From NCBI GenBank assembly GCA_958510825.1, contig OY294054.1:13839390-13903389 (forward strand): a DNA stretch of 64,000 nt, given 5' to 3'. This document shows, in pieces, positions 1 through 12,327 of the stretch. The DNA comes from Brachypterus glaber. Its lineage: Eukaryota; Arthropoda; Insecta; Coleoptera; Kateretidae. Position 1 is the stretch's first letter. Each line of letters opens with the position of its first letter. Made by a program: the position numbers and the translations under genes. The notes beneath the pieces are model-generated. The model did not search any database. It had not been told where the DNA came from and saw only the letters and a list, made by a program, of their open reading frames with translations.

Positions 1-1346
1 AAAGCTTCGTCTGCCATTATCTGTGTTTCGCCTTTTAAAAAACTCTGAAAACAAAACAATTATGTATTGACAATCAGCATATTATCGGAAAATTTTGACC
101 AGATATATAGATAGTATTAAAGACAGTAAGAAATAGTAGTAATAGACAGAAAACAAGCATATACCATTCACGGCTTAATAGGTTTGGAATAATTTACAAT
201 AGGATACACATATATTTTGTATCTAGTTGTATGTAGTAGAGACGTGTGATGTTTTACGGTGATGGATCTTGATATGCTTACCCAATTAGAAACTAACTTT
301 TCTTGTGATATCTCAGGTAAGGTTTGTTTCAGTAGAAACACCTGCAAAGGATCAACAGATTGAAAATCTTGAAGAGGATTTTGTCTTGAGTTTCAGTTGT
401 GTATTTTTAAGTGTTGGAAATTTAGAATATATGTGTATTTTTTATTGTTTTTTATGTTTGTTTCCTGCGTATTTGATTATAAAAGATAAAAAATACATTA
501 AACATGGTGGGAAGGTTTGGCCGTATATCTTATCCTAATTTATTAACCATTTGTTATAGAACCATTGTTGAGTATCGATTTTTTACACCTACCTTCCCCC
601 ATTAGGTAACTATAAAATGCTATTCAAAACATTCCATAATAAAAAAGTCGGCAGCCAATTATTATAAAAAATAAGCGGTATACCGGGTGAGTTTCAGTTC
701 ATGGACACCCCCTAAAATTGGTTTGTTTTTAATCCGATCAAAGCAGATTTTTTGTAGCTTATATTTTTCAACAGTGACTATCGGATTAAAAACAATTTCA
801 TTTTGGGGGGTGTCCATGGACTAAAACTCACCCGGTATACATATACATGTACAATCCCTTACTACAAAATTGGGGAGTTTTAGGAACTTTTAAATTTGGT
901 ATGCTTTTTGCGTCAATTAGATTAATATTGTCCGTCAAAAACAATTACTTAACACTTAGGAATGAAATACTTGCAAAAAACAACATTTAGAGAGAAAAAT
1001 AGACACCTATTGGTACTCACATACGATACATATATCATAGGAACATCATATATGTATCATACTGCAAATTCAAATTTTGGGCAATTGTTCATATTATTCC
1101 AATTTTAGAAGTTGTTAGGACTGGACTATGTATCCATTGGGCGTGATTTACCAACTCTACTATAAAGCTGCGTTTAAACTGGTGCTGTGTATTAAAAAAC
1201 TTTCTTCTAGAAAAACAAGTCTTGCAATGTTGTTAGGGTGTAAAAAAGAATGTTATAAGCTGATTTAATATGAATTGCCTGTTGTAACTAAAGTTAAGGA
1301 AATATATATAGATATACTTAAAAAATATAATTTAATTTTTATATAC
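1..1346 (-). other. Cadps: Cadps intron (partial, runs off left edge)
   Basis: This stretch lies downstream, on the minus strand, of the last Cadps exon in the window, so it is the start of the next intron. It is AT-rich, and I see no further exon here with a Cadps-like reading frame plus splice sites. The open frames are short and without recognisable content. The only structured element I can point to is the foldback repeat at 678-840. Confidence 0.7.
678..840. repeat. Foldback MITE with TATACCGGGTGAGTTT ends
   Basis: The two ends are inverted copies of about 37 bp with two mismatches: GTATACCGGGTGAGTTT, then AGT(T/C)CATGGACACCCCC. Further inside, TTTTTAATCCGAT at 727 is answered by ATCGGATTAAAAA near 780. 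The element ends in TA-rich dinucleotides, as in TA-targeting MITEs. It carries no coding capacity. Confidence 0.7.
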
Positions 1347-1736
1347 CTGAAATCTGGTGCATATCGTTTCGAGTTGGTGCTTCGTTATTTTCGTTTGTCG
1401 TCGAGTCATATCAGTTGGTTGTTTTGCATTGAACGGGTATGCAACACATCTGGAAATAAAAACGTAGAGTTGAATCCGTCGTTTACGTTCTTCTTCTTCA
1501 CGTTCTTGTTTCTCTTGTAAGTCTACTTCTGTTTTCTCTGAGGCAACCGATGGTGAAGGACTGGTGGGTCTTGGAAGGGAATTTGCTCGGGATGAGCCTA
1601 AGCTCTGAGTTTCTGTCGAAACGGCACTTGACGGTGATAGCGAGCGTTGTGAACTTGTCGTATTTGTCGGCACCTCCAGGTTTCCACTGCCCATCTCGGA
1701 ACCTGATTGTGCGTGGTGATACGGCGATGTCTCCGT
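1347..1736 (-). CDS. Cadps: Calcium-dependent secretion activator (CAPS), second coding exon
   Basis: CAPS primes dense-core vesicles for calcium-triggered exocytosis in neurons and endocrine cells, working with SNAREs at the plasma membrane. This internal exon is 390 nt, 130 codons, phase 0 at both ends. Its acceptor is TTTATTTCCAG (AG at 1738-1737) and its donor is CAG|GTATAT at 1346-1345. It encodes residues 46-175 of the predicted protein. First comes a Ser/Pro/Thr-rich stretch ending in RPTSPSPSV, then a charged helix ([13 protein letters not shown]), then the CAPS signature with [12 protein letters not shown] at exon residues 99-110, and finally [11 protein letters not shown]. The SPSPSV, charged helix, [15 protein letters not shown] order is what I know from fly and vertebrate CAPS N termini. 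The C2, PH and MUN domains must lie off the left edge. GC content is clearly higher than in the flanking introns. Confidence 0.95.
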
Positions 1737-2089
1737 CTGGAAATAAATAATAATATATCAAGCACTGAATTGAAAAAGGTTTCATTTTAGAAAAAGCCAA
1801 TATAGCTGACTGGTCAGTGACCAAGTTGCGAAGCAGTGTTCGGATATTTTCAGAGTGTAATATTTAGCACCAAAATATGTATACGACTTTATTAAACATC
1901 TTATGATTTTATCCAATTTTGTTTGTTTTTCTGTCCAATGACTCTTTTATTAAGTCATCATGTGGATGACGCGCTACCTATCGGGGTCAATAACAGCCTG
2001 CATCAAGCATGTAATATCCATTGCATGCTTATCTACGTTTAACTTTAAATAAGAAAGCGCACTACCCTTTTTATAATACATGAAATATA

Positions 2090-2370
2090 CAGGGTGTTTA
2101 CTAAGTATGGTACGTAACTTCAGGGTGTAATTCCTTACCCAAAAATAAGAAAAAACGTTCCTATAAACATATGTCCTATAACGACCCTTCAAAAGGGGTT
2201 CGAAAAATTTGATTTTTATTTAATAACTCAGGAACCCTTTGTGTTATAGCAACTAGGTATTGCATGTGGTCTATCTCTAATAAGGCCTATCAGCCAGTGG
2301 TATTTTCATTTAGTTACTTTAACCAGGGACGTCCGAAATGGGGGAGCCTTAACACTTTTTTGCCCCAAAC
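2090..2370 (-). repeat. Dispersed repeat, copy 1 (family of 6945-7200)
   Basis: The reverse complement of this stretch aligns with 6945-7200. Shared landmarks in the same order are GGCAAAAAAGTG, CCCTGGTTAAA, TGAAAATA, TAGGCCTT, CACATGCA, CAAAGGGTTCCTGAG, GGACATA and a final TTAC/CACC segment. Its outer end reads ACAGGGTGTTTACTAAGTATGG. No coding signal is seen. The class is unknown. Confidence 0.6.
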
Positions 2371-5001
2371 TTTTTTCTGAGTAACTGTTAAATAATAAGA
2401 ATAAATGTGATAGTAGTGAAAAAATCATATATGTATAAACTACGGTAGAGAAAACTATTATAGCCTCGCACTCAGCTATAATTTTTTTCTCTACCTCACT
2501 ATTATTAGCATTAAAAATTAATAAAATCAACTATTGATAAATCCTTAACATTGCTATGAAAAAGATAAAATGTAATGATAATAATAATATAATAATATCA
2601 TATAATAAAATGAAATAATTTTAGTTTTCAGTATAAGTTTGCAATGTGCGAGAAGTAATTATATGATTAAACTCAATCTCAAAAATGTCAACTGATCAAA
2701 AAAGAGCAGACAATCTTACGTTGTAATAAGGGATATAAAGCTATTTTTGTAGTTTATTTCGATAGAAAGGTGATATAGATCCAAAATAAATGCTAGTTAG
2801 CCAAATACACTAGAATTATGACTGGACCCAAGAAAAAGCCTTGCGGGACTGCAGGAGGATCTCTATACTACAACAGGACTGACTGACATCATTGTAGTTG
2901 ATTTTAAATTCATTTCAATGAGTTTTCTCAATTCTTGCGAAAATTACTTTATACATGAATAGAAATACAAATTTTGGATGTAAAATTACAGACTATAAGA
3001 TCTAAGATCTTGCAGAAATTTATAATATATTTCTTGTACAGGCCCTAAAAAAATCTTAAATTTTATTCGAAGCCCTTTATATTTATGTGTTTAAATCGAA
3101 TTAAAGAAATAATACATACATACATAGATGTATGTATGTGATATTGCAAAATCAATAATTTCATTAAATATTCTAGCTATTTGCTCCAATTACCGTACAG
3201 ATTGATATTTGTTGTAGAGTAATTGGGTTCAAATATTTCATTATGACAACAATTTTATAATTTTATACAAAACTAATAACACAAGCCCACAATTTTTTTT
3301 TGTGAGTCTTGGATTCCAATATGATATTCCTATGTATTTTTTTCCCGCTGTTACCGAACCCGTAACCCGTTTAACCCCTACACGTCAGGATTTTGACATA
3401 ACCTCAAAAAACACCCGGATCATAGTGCATTTTTACCTTATAAGGAACACCACTGGAATTATTTTCTTAAATTTGACTTAAGTTATTTAAACTATAGCTT
3501 TATTAAATGATTTTGTGCAATTCTCATAAAAAAAAAGTTGAGCAAAAAAAAGGTTTTGAGCTATTGATTATTTTTTTTCTAAAAAATACAGGTTTTGTTA
3601 AATTTACAAGCTTATAACGGACGCCACTGAAAATATTATTTTAATTTGAATAAGGTAATCTAATCTATAACTATTTGGGATAATGTTGTAAAAATTTTAT
3701 GTAAATATCTATAGTGACAAACAAGTTATGGGCCAGTGATCACTTTTTGATCCAAACGAACTTACACATAAGTCACTGTCACGGCACCTGTCAATATTTT
3801 TTTATTTATATTTTTTATCAAAATTATTGTTTATAATGGAAAAAAAATAATGAAATTGTTTGGAAAGGATAGCAAATATGGAAAATCAGTGGAAATGGAG
3901 GCAGTCTTTTTGGATGTTTTTTGAGAAGATTAGCCATTAGAAGTGAAGAGTATCCATCAAAATTTATTGTGTTATAACTGTCTAATATAGTGTAAAATAC
4001 CTATAAAAATAGGTCCTAGAACGACAATAAACCATTACAATTACAATTAACTACTGTGCGTTGACTTAAATAGTTAACTTTCAGTTTATACATACAGAAA
4101 ATTATTTTAAACATACAGAAATCTGGTTGATACTTCCGAAAGTCTGGTTGCACCAGCTATTGATCTAGCTGTCTCGTCTATTTTTATATAGATTTTTTGT
4201 ATTTTACTATTTAATATAGTTGTTTTATGCTTGATACTGCCAGAAATCTGACTAGGTTGCATAATTTAGCCTAAGTGTTTGTAACATTTCTGAATTATAT
4301 TGTTAGATAATTATAATTAGTTGCTACAGCCGTGTTTCTGGATATATCAACCATATGACATAGTTATCCTTTGACTATTTTTTCATTAAATATATGAATA
4401 ATGAACTAAAAAAATCGCTGAAGTTGTATTTGGGTAAATTACAAATTTCAATATAAAATTCCTCTAGACAATTTACTAACATAGGTGCCAAATTAGTGAA
4501 TTATTTTTCCTTTATTACGACTTTAATAATTCTTTCTTTTTTTCTTCGTCTTCCACTATGTTCATTTTCTATCTTTAATATTAAAATTTCATTTATATTC
4601 GAAAAAATAATTTTTTAAATAATAATAAAATATTTTCTCTATAGTTCGAGCTATAACGTTCACATCAAAAACAACCAGAAAAATAATATAATTAATATTT
4701 TAAACGATAATAATATACTTAAAAAAGGACTGGATGATATAAGACGATGTAAGTCTCTTATAATAAGATAATAATATTTAGAAATTGCACTTTTATAGCT
4801 TCTTTTATAACCTCGCTAGAATCTTGCTACAAATTTTATTTACAAATAGACGCAACATTACATTTATTATAATAATAGTACTTACTTGAAAATACGACTC
4901 CATTTCTAAGAGGATTTATTTATTTATCTACTTAAATGTGTTCATGCAAGAAGGGGGCTAAGTCCATCTGCAAGCATTTTGAGAAGAATGATAAAAACTG
5001 T

Positions 5002-5390
5002 ATATACAGAGCTTGTCAAAAGTCCACCCTCCCTTCAACTTTTGAACGGCTTAAGATATCAACTCGAAATTTAAAACACTTAAATAACGTAACTCAAATA
5101 ATTTTTTAGTATATATTTGATATGCTTAGGGGACACAATGGAGACAGGGGCCAGGGAGGGCAGTTTTTTTAAAGGAAAGGGGGGTAGTGTGATACATCAT
5201 TTTACAGCTTATAAAATTTGACTATACAATTTTTAATTTTTTAAACCCTTTTTTAAGGTTTTAATTTTTCATTTTTTTTGCTAAAAACTGCGATTTTTTA
5301 AGTTTTTTTTTATAAAATTTAATGTATATCATTCAAAATTAGTTTAAAAGTATAACTGATGTATTTGCATAATGAAATAAACCATTTTTC
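5002..5390 (+). repeat. Partial copy of the GGTCCAAAAGTCACC foldback family
   Basis: The stretch begins TATACAGAGC, TCAAAAGTCCACCCTCCC, TTCAACTTTTGAACG and continues collinearly with the left half of the element at 7812-8542 (TTAGATATCGAC-like, ATATTTGATA, GACAGGGG, GTGTGATACATCATTTTA). It lacks the right inverted arm, so it is a half-copy, more diverged than its two relatives. Confidence 0.65.
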
Positions 5391-6038
5391 GAAAATTGTT
5401 TGATTTTTTTAAACATAACTTAAGCTCTCGTCTCGTTTAACAACACATACATAATATTTATATATATTTTATTTTAAAACGCAAAATCTTAGCGGTTAGA
5501 ACCCCAGAATTGGGTTTCAGATCATTTGAGCTGAATGTTTTATGACCCACTTAGGGAACCAGTATAAAAGTCCAAACCAATTTTGGATAAAATCTGTGAC
5601 CAAAAAAATTTTTTCGGCCCAGCCTAATATACATACAAGGTAAAATATTTACGAAAAAGATATTCTTTTCATCCGCAGGTTTAAATTTATACCTATTAAT
5701 TTTAAGCTAGTATCTACAAAAAAGACACTATTCTGGCATGGGTCCATATTTTCCTTTGGACATAAAACCTTGACCATCTTTAATTTTATTAAATGGCCTT
5801 TTCTCGAATGGAATTCCAAAGTCATTTTACTAATGGAAAATATGCAAATGATTCTCAAGTATGGCACTTTATCATCCCAAAGAAAAAAAAATCTCAAGAA
5901 AGTGCCAGATAAGCACTACGTTTATGTAAAAATGAGAATCCTAATAGATAGGAAAGCTATTACACTCCTCGCAGCTTCTCAGGGGAGTTTTATTTGTTAA
6001 CTTGGGACCCCGAAAAAATAGTTATTTATACTGTCGTG

Positions 6039-6518
6039 CTAAGACAAGTTGTCCTATCTGCAAAAATTCACTTGTTGAGATAAGCACACTATTGTATTGC
6101 TTTACACTAGCCCCATGCGCCTACCAAAAAAATGTCCTATAAAACCCAAATCATAAAAATTAGCCTAAGATGTTTGTCCTATGTGGAAAATGTTCAATGT
6201 TTTTTAAATAAACTAGTCTCTACTAGACGAATAAGTCAGGACTAGGACTAAGTTTACAGATCTTAGTAATTTGATTGGACTTTTTAGATCATTTTGTCCT
6301 AACTTTCTCAGATAAAACCAATGCATTTAGTATGATAATTTATTTTTCTGACAAAAAAATATATTTTTTTTTTTCAAAGGATATCTAATATTTTTGATTT
6401 AAAATAAAGCAGAACCCAACGCCATATTTATTTAAACATGTTTTCAAAAAGTGCAAACAAAAACAATAAAACTGGTCAATCAAAACATCTAATTTGCAGA
6501 TAGGACAACTTGTCTTAG
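6039..6518. mobile_element. Non-autonomous DNA element with perfect 24-bp TIRs
   Basis: The left end at 6039-6062 and right end at 6495-6518 are perfect 24-bp inverted repeats starting CTAAGACAAGTTGTCCTATC. A weaker match extends out to TATACTG. The 480-bp body has no transposase frame. A second, truncated copy lies inverted at 44785-45165. Outer TATACTGCC ends recur near 7210-7345, suggesting related ends there. The superfamily is not determined. Confidence 0.7.
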
Positions 6519-6944
6519 AAGGGCAGTATAATACAAGGGCGAAAAGTTAAGCTAAAAAGCCTGAGGGTAATAAACCTGCAAAATCAAAATTTAACTTTGC
6601 GCCCGTGTATTATACAATATATTTTTATTCGATTGTTACTAATTATAATAAATTATTAAAAAATGTTTAATTTTAAATTACAAAAATATTTTCTTTTACT
6701 GTCTTATAATCTATCTAGTTAACCATGACAACTTGCTATGCAATCAAATAGCTAAAAAAAAAAACAATTGGATCATCAAAATATTAATTACTTCTGACAT
6801 CGTTCTATAAATATAATAAATATTGAAACTGATATAACAGTAAGTCTTAGATGATTACATCATATTTTTATGTATTTTTATGTATAAGATCTTATTGAAA
6901 CTAAAAAACACCAAAAAAGTTACGCTGAAAAAAGAATTAGGCAA

Positions 6945-7200
6945 AAAAGTGCTTGGGCCTTCCCGTTTGGCCCGCCCCTGGTTAAAATTACCACATGAAA
7001 ATAGTATCTTTAATAGGCCTTGTTGATATAAAAACACATGCATAAACTGAGTTCTCTAGCTCAAAGGGTTCCTGAGATATTAAACCAAAATCTAAGTTGC
7101 GGGCCTGTCACTGAAGGACCGTAGCTCCCTTACGAAGCATTTTTGGACATAAGTTTATATGATAGGAATTCACCTCCCAAAGTTATGAAAAGCTAACTTG
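6945..7200 (+). repeat. Dispersed repeat, copy 2 (family of 2090-2370)
   Basis: This is the opposite-strand relative of 2090-2370, sharing CAAAGGGTTCCTGAG, CCCTGGTTAAA and TAGGCCTT in order. Identity looks moderate, with small indels. No open frame is supported. Confidence 0.6.
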
Positions 7201-7811
7201 AAAAATGGGTCTTGTATACTGTCCCGTTGAAGTAAAGGGCAGTATGTGACATTGTCGCATAGCGGCGTTTTCACGTCAACCCTGATGTAATATTTTCAAA
7301 ACGCTGCTATTGACCAATTTCACTTACTGCCCTTTAGTTTATCAGGGCAGTATATTAGCGTAAGCTGAAAACTTTTTTTTTAAATAAAAAAAATCTCTTA
7401 AATGACCTAAAGTAGGGAAACCCCTTGGGGCTAGACTATATTATAACTATATTTTCGAATGACGCTAACAGGTCTCTTGCCTAAAAGATCAACCTCAATT
7501 TTGTCGCAGAGTGTTATTATACTAATTATACTAATTTAAAAATTGAACCATTAAAATGAATTATGTCAAATAATTCTAAATTTGACCAATGAAATTTCAG
7601 CATTATTTGGTTAAATTCTCAAATTAGTTGAGTGTTAATGACCGAATAAACCATTTATGAAACATGCATCTAAAATTACCATATGGTCAATTTAAAAACA
7701 AAACAAAAATAAAGAAAAAAACTAACTTTGAATTTTATATTTTTTAAATTTATTAAATATTTTATTTATTTCTTTATAGTCAAATAGGGACCTCTTGAAA
7801 ATGTAGTTTAT

Positions 7812-8542
7812 ATACAGAGCGGTCCAAAGGTCACCCCCCCCCTCTTAACTTTTGAACGTGTTTAGATATCGACTTAAAATTTAGAACTCTTAAATAAGAC
7901 AACTTAAACTATCTTTAAGCATATGTTTGATACTTTTAGCTCTTAAAATGTGGACAGGGGGGCATGGGGCGACATTTTTTTAAATGGAAAGGTGGGTCGT
8001 GTGATACATCATTTTAAAGCTTATAAAATTTTCCATTTAACTGTATATTTTTTATTTTTTTTAAACATTTTTTTTTGGGTTTAAAATTGGGTTGAAAATG
8101 GGTATTTTTGTCAAAATTTCTCTAAAAAATCCAAACAATTGTTTAAAAATGCCTAATTTCATAATGAAAAAAAGTAAATTATACTTTTCAACTAATTTTA
8201 GTTGACATAAATAAAAATTAACAAAAAAAACTTAAAAATTTAGTTTTTTAGCACAAAAAACTGAAAAATCAAAACATTAAAAAACATGTTTAAAAAATTT
8301 AAAAATATATGGTTATATAGAGAATTTTAAAGGCTTTAAAATGATGTATCACACGACCCCCCTTTCTATTTAAAAAATTTCCCCCCATGCCCCCCTGCCC
8401 ACATTTTAAGAGATAAAAGTATCAAATATATGCTTAAAGATAGTTTAAGTTGTCTTATTTAAGAGTTCTAAATTTGAAATCGATATCTCAATTCGTTCAA
8501 AAGTTAAGAGGGGGGGGGGGTGACTTTTGGACCGCACTGTAT
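7812..8542. mobile_element. Foldback element, GGTCCAAAAGTCACC family (full length)
   Basis: This 731-bp element is flanked by long inverted arms. The left arm reads ATACAGAGCGGTCCAAAGG, a C-run, then CTCTTAACTTTTGAACG. The right arm reads CGTTCAAAAGTTAAG, a G-run, then TGACTTTTGGACCGCACTG. The arms extend at least 200 bp, including TTAAGAGTTCTAAATTTGAA and GTGTGATACATCATTTTA. It is non-coding, and TA-rich ends fit a TA-targeting MITE. It is the best-preserved copy of three in the window. Confidence 0.75.
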
Positions 8543-9156
8543 GTGACTGTTCCAGTATACAATAAGTTTAACATAAAACTTCTTTGTACAAGCTGGGAAA
8601 AAATATTTGCAACTACGATTACTATACTAGAAAATGCGAAGCATTACGTATTTTTACCGCTTGTTAAAGCTCTATAGTTAAAGTTTCTTCTAAATTTTTT
8701 AGAAGATCCGGTTCAGAGATACTTTATTATTGATTTTTTTTTGTAAGAGATAATGTTTCATTTTAGATTTTATAAAGCCGCGTTGCATAAAACAACATTT
8801 TTACTCAAGTAAAAATTTGAGATTAAATCATACACACGTGTGCACACGCGAAAAAATTTATTGAGTTACACTGAGACTCGTTATTGTAGTACTAAAAAAC
8901 ACGATTTTATGGTAAAAAATTAACGGTCAAGGGTGAGTTAGACTCTTGTTTTATTTATTTAGTTTTAACTATCTTGTATTTATCTCTAAGAATTCTATTC
9001 ACAACTCAAAAACGCATAGAAAATTTTTGTACAGAATTAATTAAGCTTACTTTTGATTTAAAATAAATTTTTACAAAATAGTAAGCGAGTTTATCGATAG
9101 AAATATGGATTTTGCCCCTCGTATCTATAATTTTTCTGGCCTATTTCATTTTATAT

Positions 9157-10553
9157 TGAGAGGGCCTAGCTCGAAATTCATAATTATTTTTGAATATTTA
9201 CGGCCTAATAGATCAACAGTTTTTGATCTAAATTTCAAACGTTATCAGGCAGAAATTCCACTTAAAAATATGACAACAGTTCCGCATAGCCAAATGCTTC
9301 AAAAAGGCTGTTATCGCGATCAGCTGGAGTCAGCTTGTGCATCGGTGGCGGAGGGGCCACGTTTAAGGTAAGTGTTGTGGTTTGTTAGCGTCGCTTCAGT
9401 CAGTTAGTGCGGGAACTATGGGCGAAGAGTGTGGTGTCTTAGTGAAATTAAATCAGGTAAGATTTTCGTGTTAATTTTAATTAAATATAAGTTTTTGATG
9501 GTTTTATGATATATATTTTCTATCATATTTCACACGTGAATATTTACACACGTTATAAGCATATTTCAAATGTTTTTAAACGTAAATTTCACCTGGTTAC
9601 GCGGTCCGCATCTGATGCATCTCGAATGATACAAAAGTCCAAACCAAAAAGTTTTTGTACATGAATTTGAGTCAGATGTCTCGAAGTAGACATTATCTTG
9701 TACTAGGAAAAGCTTATATTATATGTAGGAAATTATAATCATCGTTTTCATGCAAAATTATAGAACTAGAGGTCGATGGATGACGTGTGAGGTTTGATAC
9801 AGTTTTTTTTAACTGATTTCTTTGTTTCAAAAAGCGTCAAAGTTTGACAGGTCTTTTCCGTTGGGGAAAAAATGTCATGTTAGGTTTTTTTAATTGTTAA
9901 GAAAGGTCTGTTTTTAGGTTTAATAATTTGAGAGTGTTATTTTACCAGGTTAACCTTATTTATTCATACAAAATACTTAAACAAATGTTATAAAATGGCT
10001 ATTAAAAATATTGCAATGTGAATAACTTCCCACGCAGGGGACATTCCATGCGAAAAAGGTCTGTGGTTTTTAGAATAAGAAAGTGTTATTTATCATGAAC
10101 AAAAGTCTGTTATCAAAATACTATATTCTCGATTGTCCTAAATTGTACTAAACAAATTTTATGTAATAATTATACAAAAATACTTCTGCCTAAAAACTTG
10201 TTGGTTAACTATTTTTCACATTTTGAAATTTATTTATGTATATTTAAGAGGTGGGTTTTACAAACATTTTAAATTTTCTTTAGTCATTCATAAAAGGGAA
10301 TTATTTTTTTTCTCACTCAAACTGCTGTTTAAGTTTATAAAAGTGTACTCGGTACCTTGTTAAATATTTTTGTTGTATTTTATTTATAAAATTCATTCTT
10401 GATTTTTTAAATTATTTGAATATTGTGTAACTAACTGTATAACAAATTTGTTTGTGTTTTTTGTTTGTTTTTCTGCTTTCAAGTAATTTTTATTTACTCA
10501 CACGTGATTTAATTAATGCGAAATTTATTTGAGGTTTGTTGGTAGCAAATTTT
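9157..10553 (+). repeat. Unknown 1.4-kb repeat, copy A (paralogue at 53993-55192)
   Basis: The stretch begins GAGAGGGCCTAGCTCGAAAT and ends GGTTTGTTGGTAGCAAA. The same landmarks occur in the same order at 53993-55192: CAGCTTGT, GGCCACG, CATGTTAGGTTTTTT, AAAGGTCTGT, TTACAAAC, TTTAGTCATT, TATTTATAAAATTCATT, CTTTCAAGTAATTTT. Identity is moderate with indels. No LTR, RT or transposase frame is recognised. Part (9105-9371) stays open for 88 codons but matches nothing I know. Confidence 0.6.
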
Positions 10554-11263
10554 AAATTTATAGGCTATATAGTTCCTTAGATAAATGTATGTGACATATG
10601 GATAAACGGACGGACGGACGGACACGAAACTAGCCCTTGTATCAATGTACTTTAAAACCATAAACAAACTACTTTATGAACTAAATTAAACATTACGCAG
10701 ATTTGCACTTCACTAATTTTGTTAAAATAGTCACTGCCACCACTTTTCCACTGACCCCCTCATATAATAAGATAATTTTTGAATATAATAATTGGTTTAT
10801 TACTGCAACTGATCAAAACACTTGATTGTTCCTCGTGAAAACACCTGGTATATGTTTAATTCTAGGGAATTAAATTATCTATAAGCTCTTAAAAGGGAAA
10901 TTAGCTTTCATACAGTAAACAAAAATCAATAAAATTATTATTAAAATGTTTTGTGTACTAGTTTGTTTACACAGATAATTGAAGAGTTCACGTTTCATAA
11001 GGAGTTTTTGGGAGGCACAAAAATCTTATTTATTTTTTGCGGAAACAAAATTTCAACAAACTATTTAAAATTTGATAGTAGTTTGTATTGTCAAACATAT
11101 ACAATTTAAGAAAAAAGTAACAATAAACGTGTCAATTAGGCACACAAATCCGTTGTCCAAATTTTAAAATTCAAAACGGTGGGTCTAATATAGCGGAAGT
11201 AACTTTAAAAATTAGAGCTATTTATACAAAAATTGCTACTGGAGGTTTTTCGGGTTTGCTGGA

Positions 11264-11293
11264 ATTTATTTATTTATTTATTTATTTATTTAC
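11264..11293. repeat. (ATTT)n microsatellite
   Basis: About seven uninterrupted TTTA units lie next to the Penelope-like insertion. Confidence 0.9.
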
Positions 11294-11396
11294 AACTTAA
11301 CAGGACACACGTGCTTTTTACAAAGTTCTTATAATAAACTATGAAGTATAAAGAACTTTCACTTTCGGGTTTAGACCGTGTTAATGGATTTTCACT

Positions 11397-11439
11397 TTCC
11401 GACGTTTCGTCTCTTACTACTAGAGACATCTTCAGGGAT
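11397..11439 (-). ncRNA. Hammerhead-ribozyme-like core (left arm of Penelope-like element)
   Basis: This is the inverted duplicate of the core at 11846-11888, with the same bases. On the minus strand it reads CC, CTGAAGA, a stem II with GTCTCT and AGAGAC, GAAA, CGTC, GG. Confidence 0.45.
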
Positions 11440-11473
11440 TAATCTGAAACTAAGTTTCGTTTGGACTTTTTTT

Positions 11474-11806
11474 ATACCCTGCTCCTGTGGTACGGTTTAC
11501 ATAGGTGAAACTAAGAGAAAAAATTCTACAAGACTTCAAGAGCATGAGCGCAATATAAGAAAGAAACAAATTTCCTTATCGGCAGTAGCCGAACATGTAC
11601 ATGAAACAGGTCATAAAATCAATTTGTCTGAAACAAAACAAATATTACCAGAAAACAGAAAAATGCCAAGGAAGATACAGGAATCGATAGAAATCATCAA
11701 GCATCCTAACAATATCAATCGGGACACTGGTTACCACTTACCTGCAATATGGAAGTCTTTGATAGGAAAAACCTCGTCACGGGTGAATAACCACAACTCG
11801 TCATAA
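11474..11806 (+). pseudogene. Penelope-like GIY-YIG endonuclease domain (RT missing)
   Basis: In Penelope-like elements the C-terminal GIY-YIG nuclease nicks target DNA for reverse transcription. The frame reads FIPCSCGTVYIGETKR, then STRLQEHERN, then AVAEHVHETGHKI, ESIEIIKHPNN, INRDTGYHLPAIWK and a stop at 11804. Visible hallmarks are the Cys pair, the VYIG core, the Arg of TRLQEH, the HxxxxxH pattern of AEHVHETGH, and the Glu in ESIEI. The open frame continues upstream to 11378, but that part translates the terminal repeat and is not family-like. The RT domain expected N-terminal is absent. The domain is intact but has no visible start codon of its own, so it is a fossil or non-autonomous remnant. 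Confidence 0.8.
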
Positions 11807-11845
11807 ATAGTGACACAAGTTGATTCGAAACTTAGTTTCAGATTA

Positions 11846-11888
11846 ATCCCTGAAGATGTCTCTAGTAGTAAGAGACGAAACGTCGGAA
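11846..11888 (+). ncRNA. Hammerhead-ribozyme-like core (right arm of Penelope-like element)
   Basis: CTGAAGA at 11850-11856 fits the CUGANGA box. Stem II pairs GTCTCT (858-863) with AGAGAC (871-876), with one extra U before it. GAAA follows at 877-880, then the minimal ACGT/C stem III and cleavage triplet. Stem I pairs the CC before the box with the GG after the triplet. Minimal palindromic stem III is what is reported for Penelope-like element hammerheads. The extra base at position 10.1 may weaken activity. Confidence 0.5.
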
Positions 11889-12327
11889 AGTGAAAATCCA
11901 TTAACACGGTCTAAACCCGAAAGTGAAAAACAATAGAAACTTATATAAAAAAGAAAAAAAAAACAACATATGCATAAAATATTAGTATGGGGAAAGTAGG
12001 GTAACGGTGCGCAGTGGGTAACTAACTAAACTAAAACTAACTTTACCCCCATGTGCGGAGGAAAGAAACGGGAAAGCTTTTTTATCAATGACGATCGATT
12101 ATGAGTATTTGGAAAATAAAGGAAATAAATAAAAACTCTTGTATTTAACGCGAAAGTAAGTGATTAGCCCCACAGGTCTCCGAAAAATTAGTATTTTTTT
12201 TTAATTTTTTAATAATTAAAAATTATATTTTTTTGTTTTGATATACGAAGCATGTAAGTGCATGTGATGTTCAGATTTTTCAAAAATGATATTTTTATAC
12301 CATTAAATCTACATTCCAGGTGCATGT

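Larger units (their letters stand above)
11357..11928 (+). mobile_element. Penelope-like element remnant with inverted terminal repeats
   Basis: The 103-bp ends 11357-11459 and 11826-11928 are exact inverted copies, each starting TTTCACTTTCGGGTTTAGAC. Between them lies a GIY-YIG endonuclease frame typical of Penelope-like elements, but no reverse transcriptase. Such elements are known to have terminal repeats in direct or inverted order and to carry hammerhead ribozyme motifs there, as seen here. The identical arms suggest a fairly recent insertion or arm homogenisation. The deleted RT makes this a non-autonomous derivative. Confidence 0.8.

Noticed and set aside
305..538. 77-codon plus-strand open frame
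   Set aside because: Low-complexity hydrophobic translation in AT-rich DNA, with no family resemblance and no splice context.
1498..1824. 108-codon minus-strand frame overlapping Cadps exon 2
   Set aside because: It is the wrong frame of the CAPS exon; the conserved CAPS sequence and both splice sites belong to the other frame.
2820..2890. Short frame reading KKKPCGTAGGSLYYNRTD
   Set aside because: Suggestive sequence but too short, with no conserved domain or splice sites around it.
9105..9371. 88-codon plus-strand open frame
   Set aside because: It overlaps a dispersed repeat whose second copy at 53993 does not keep the frame.
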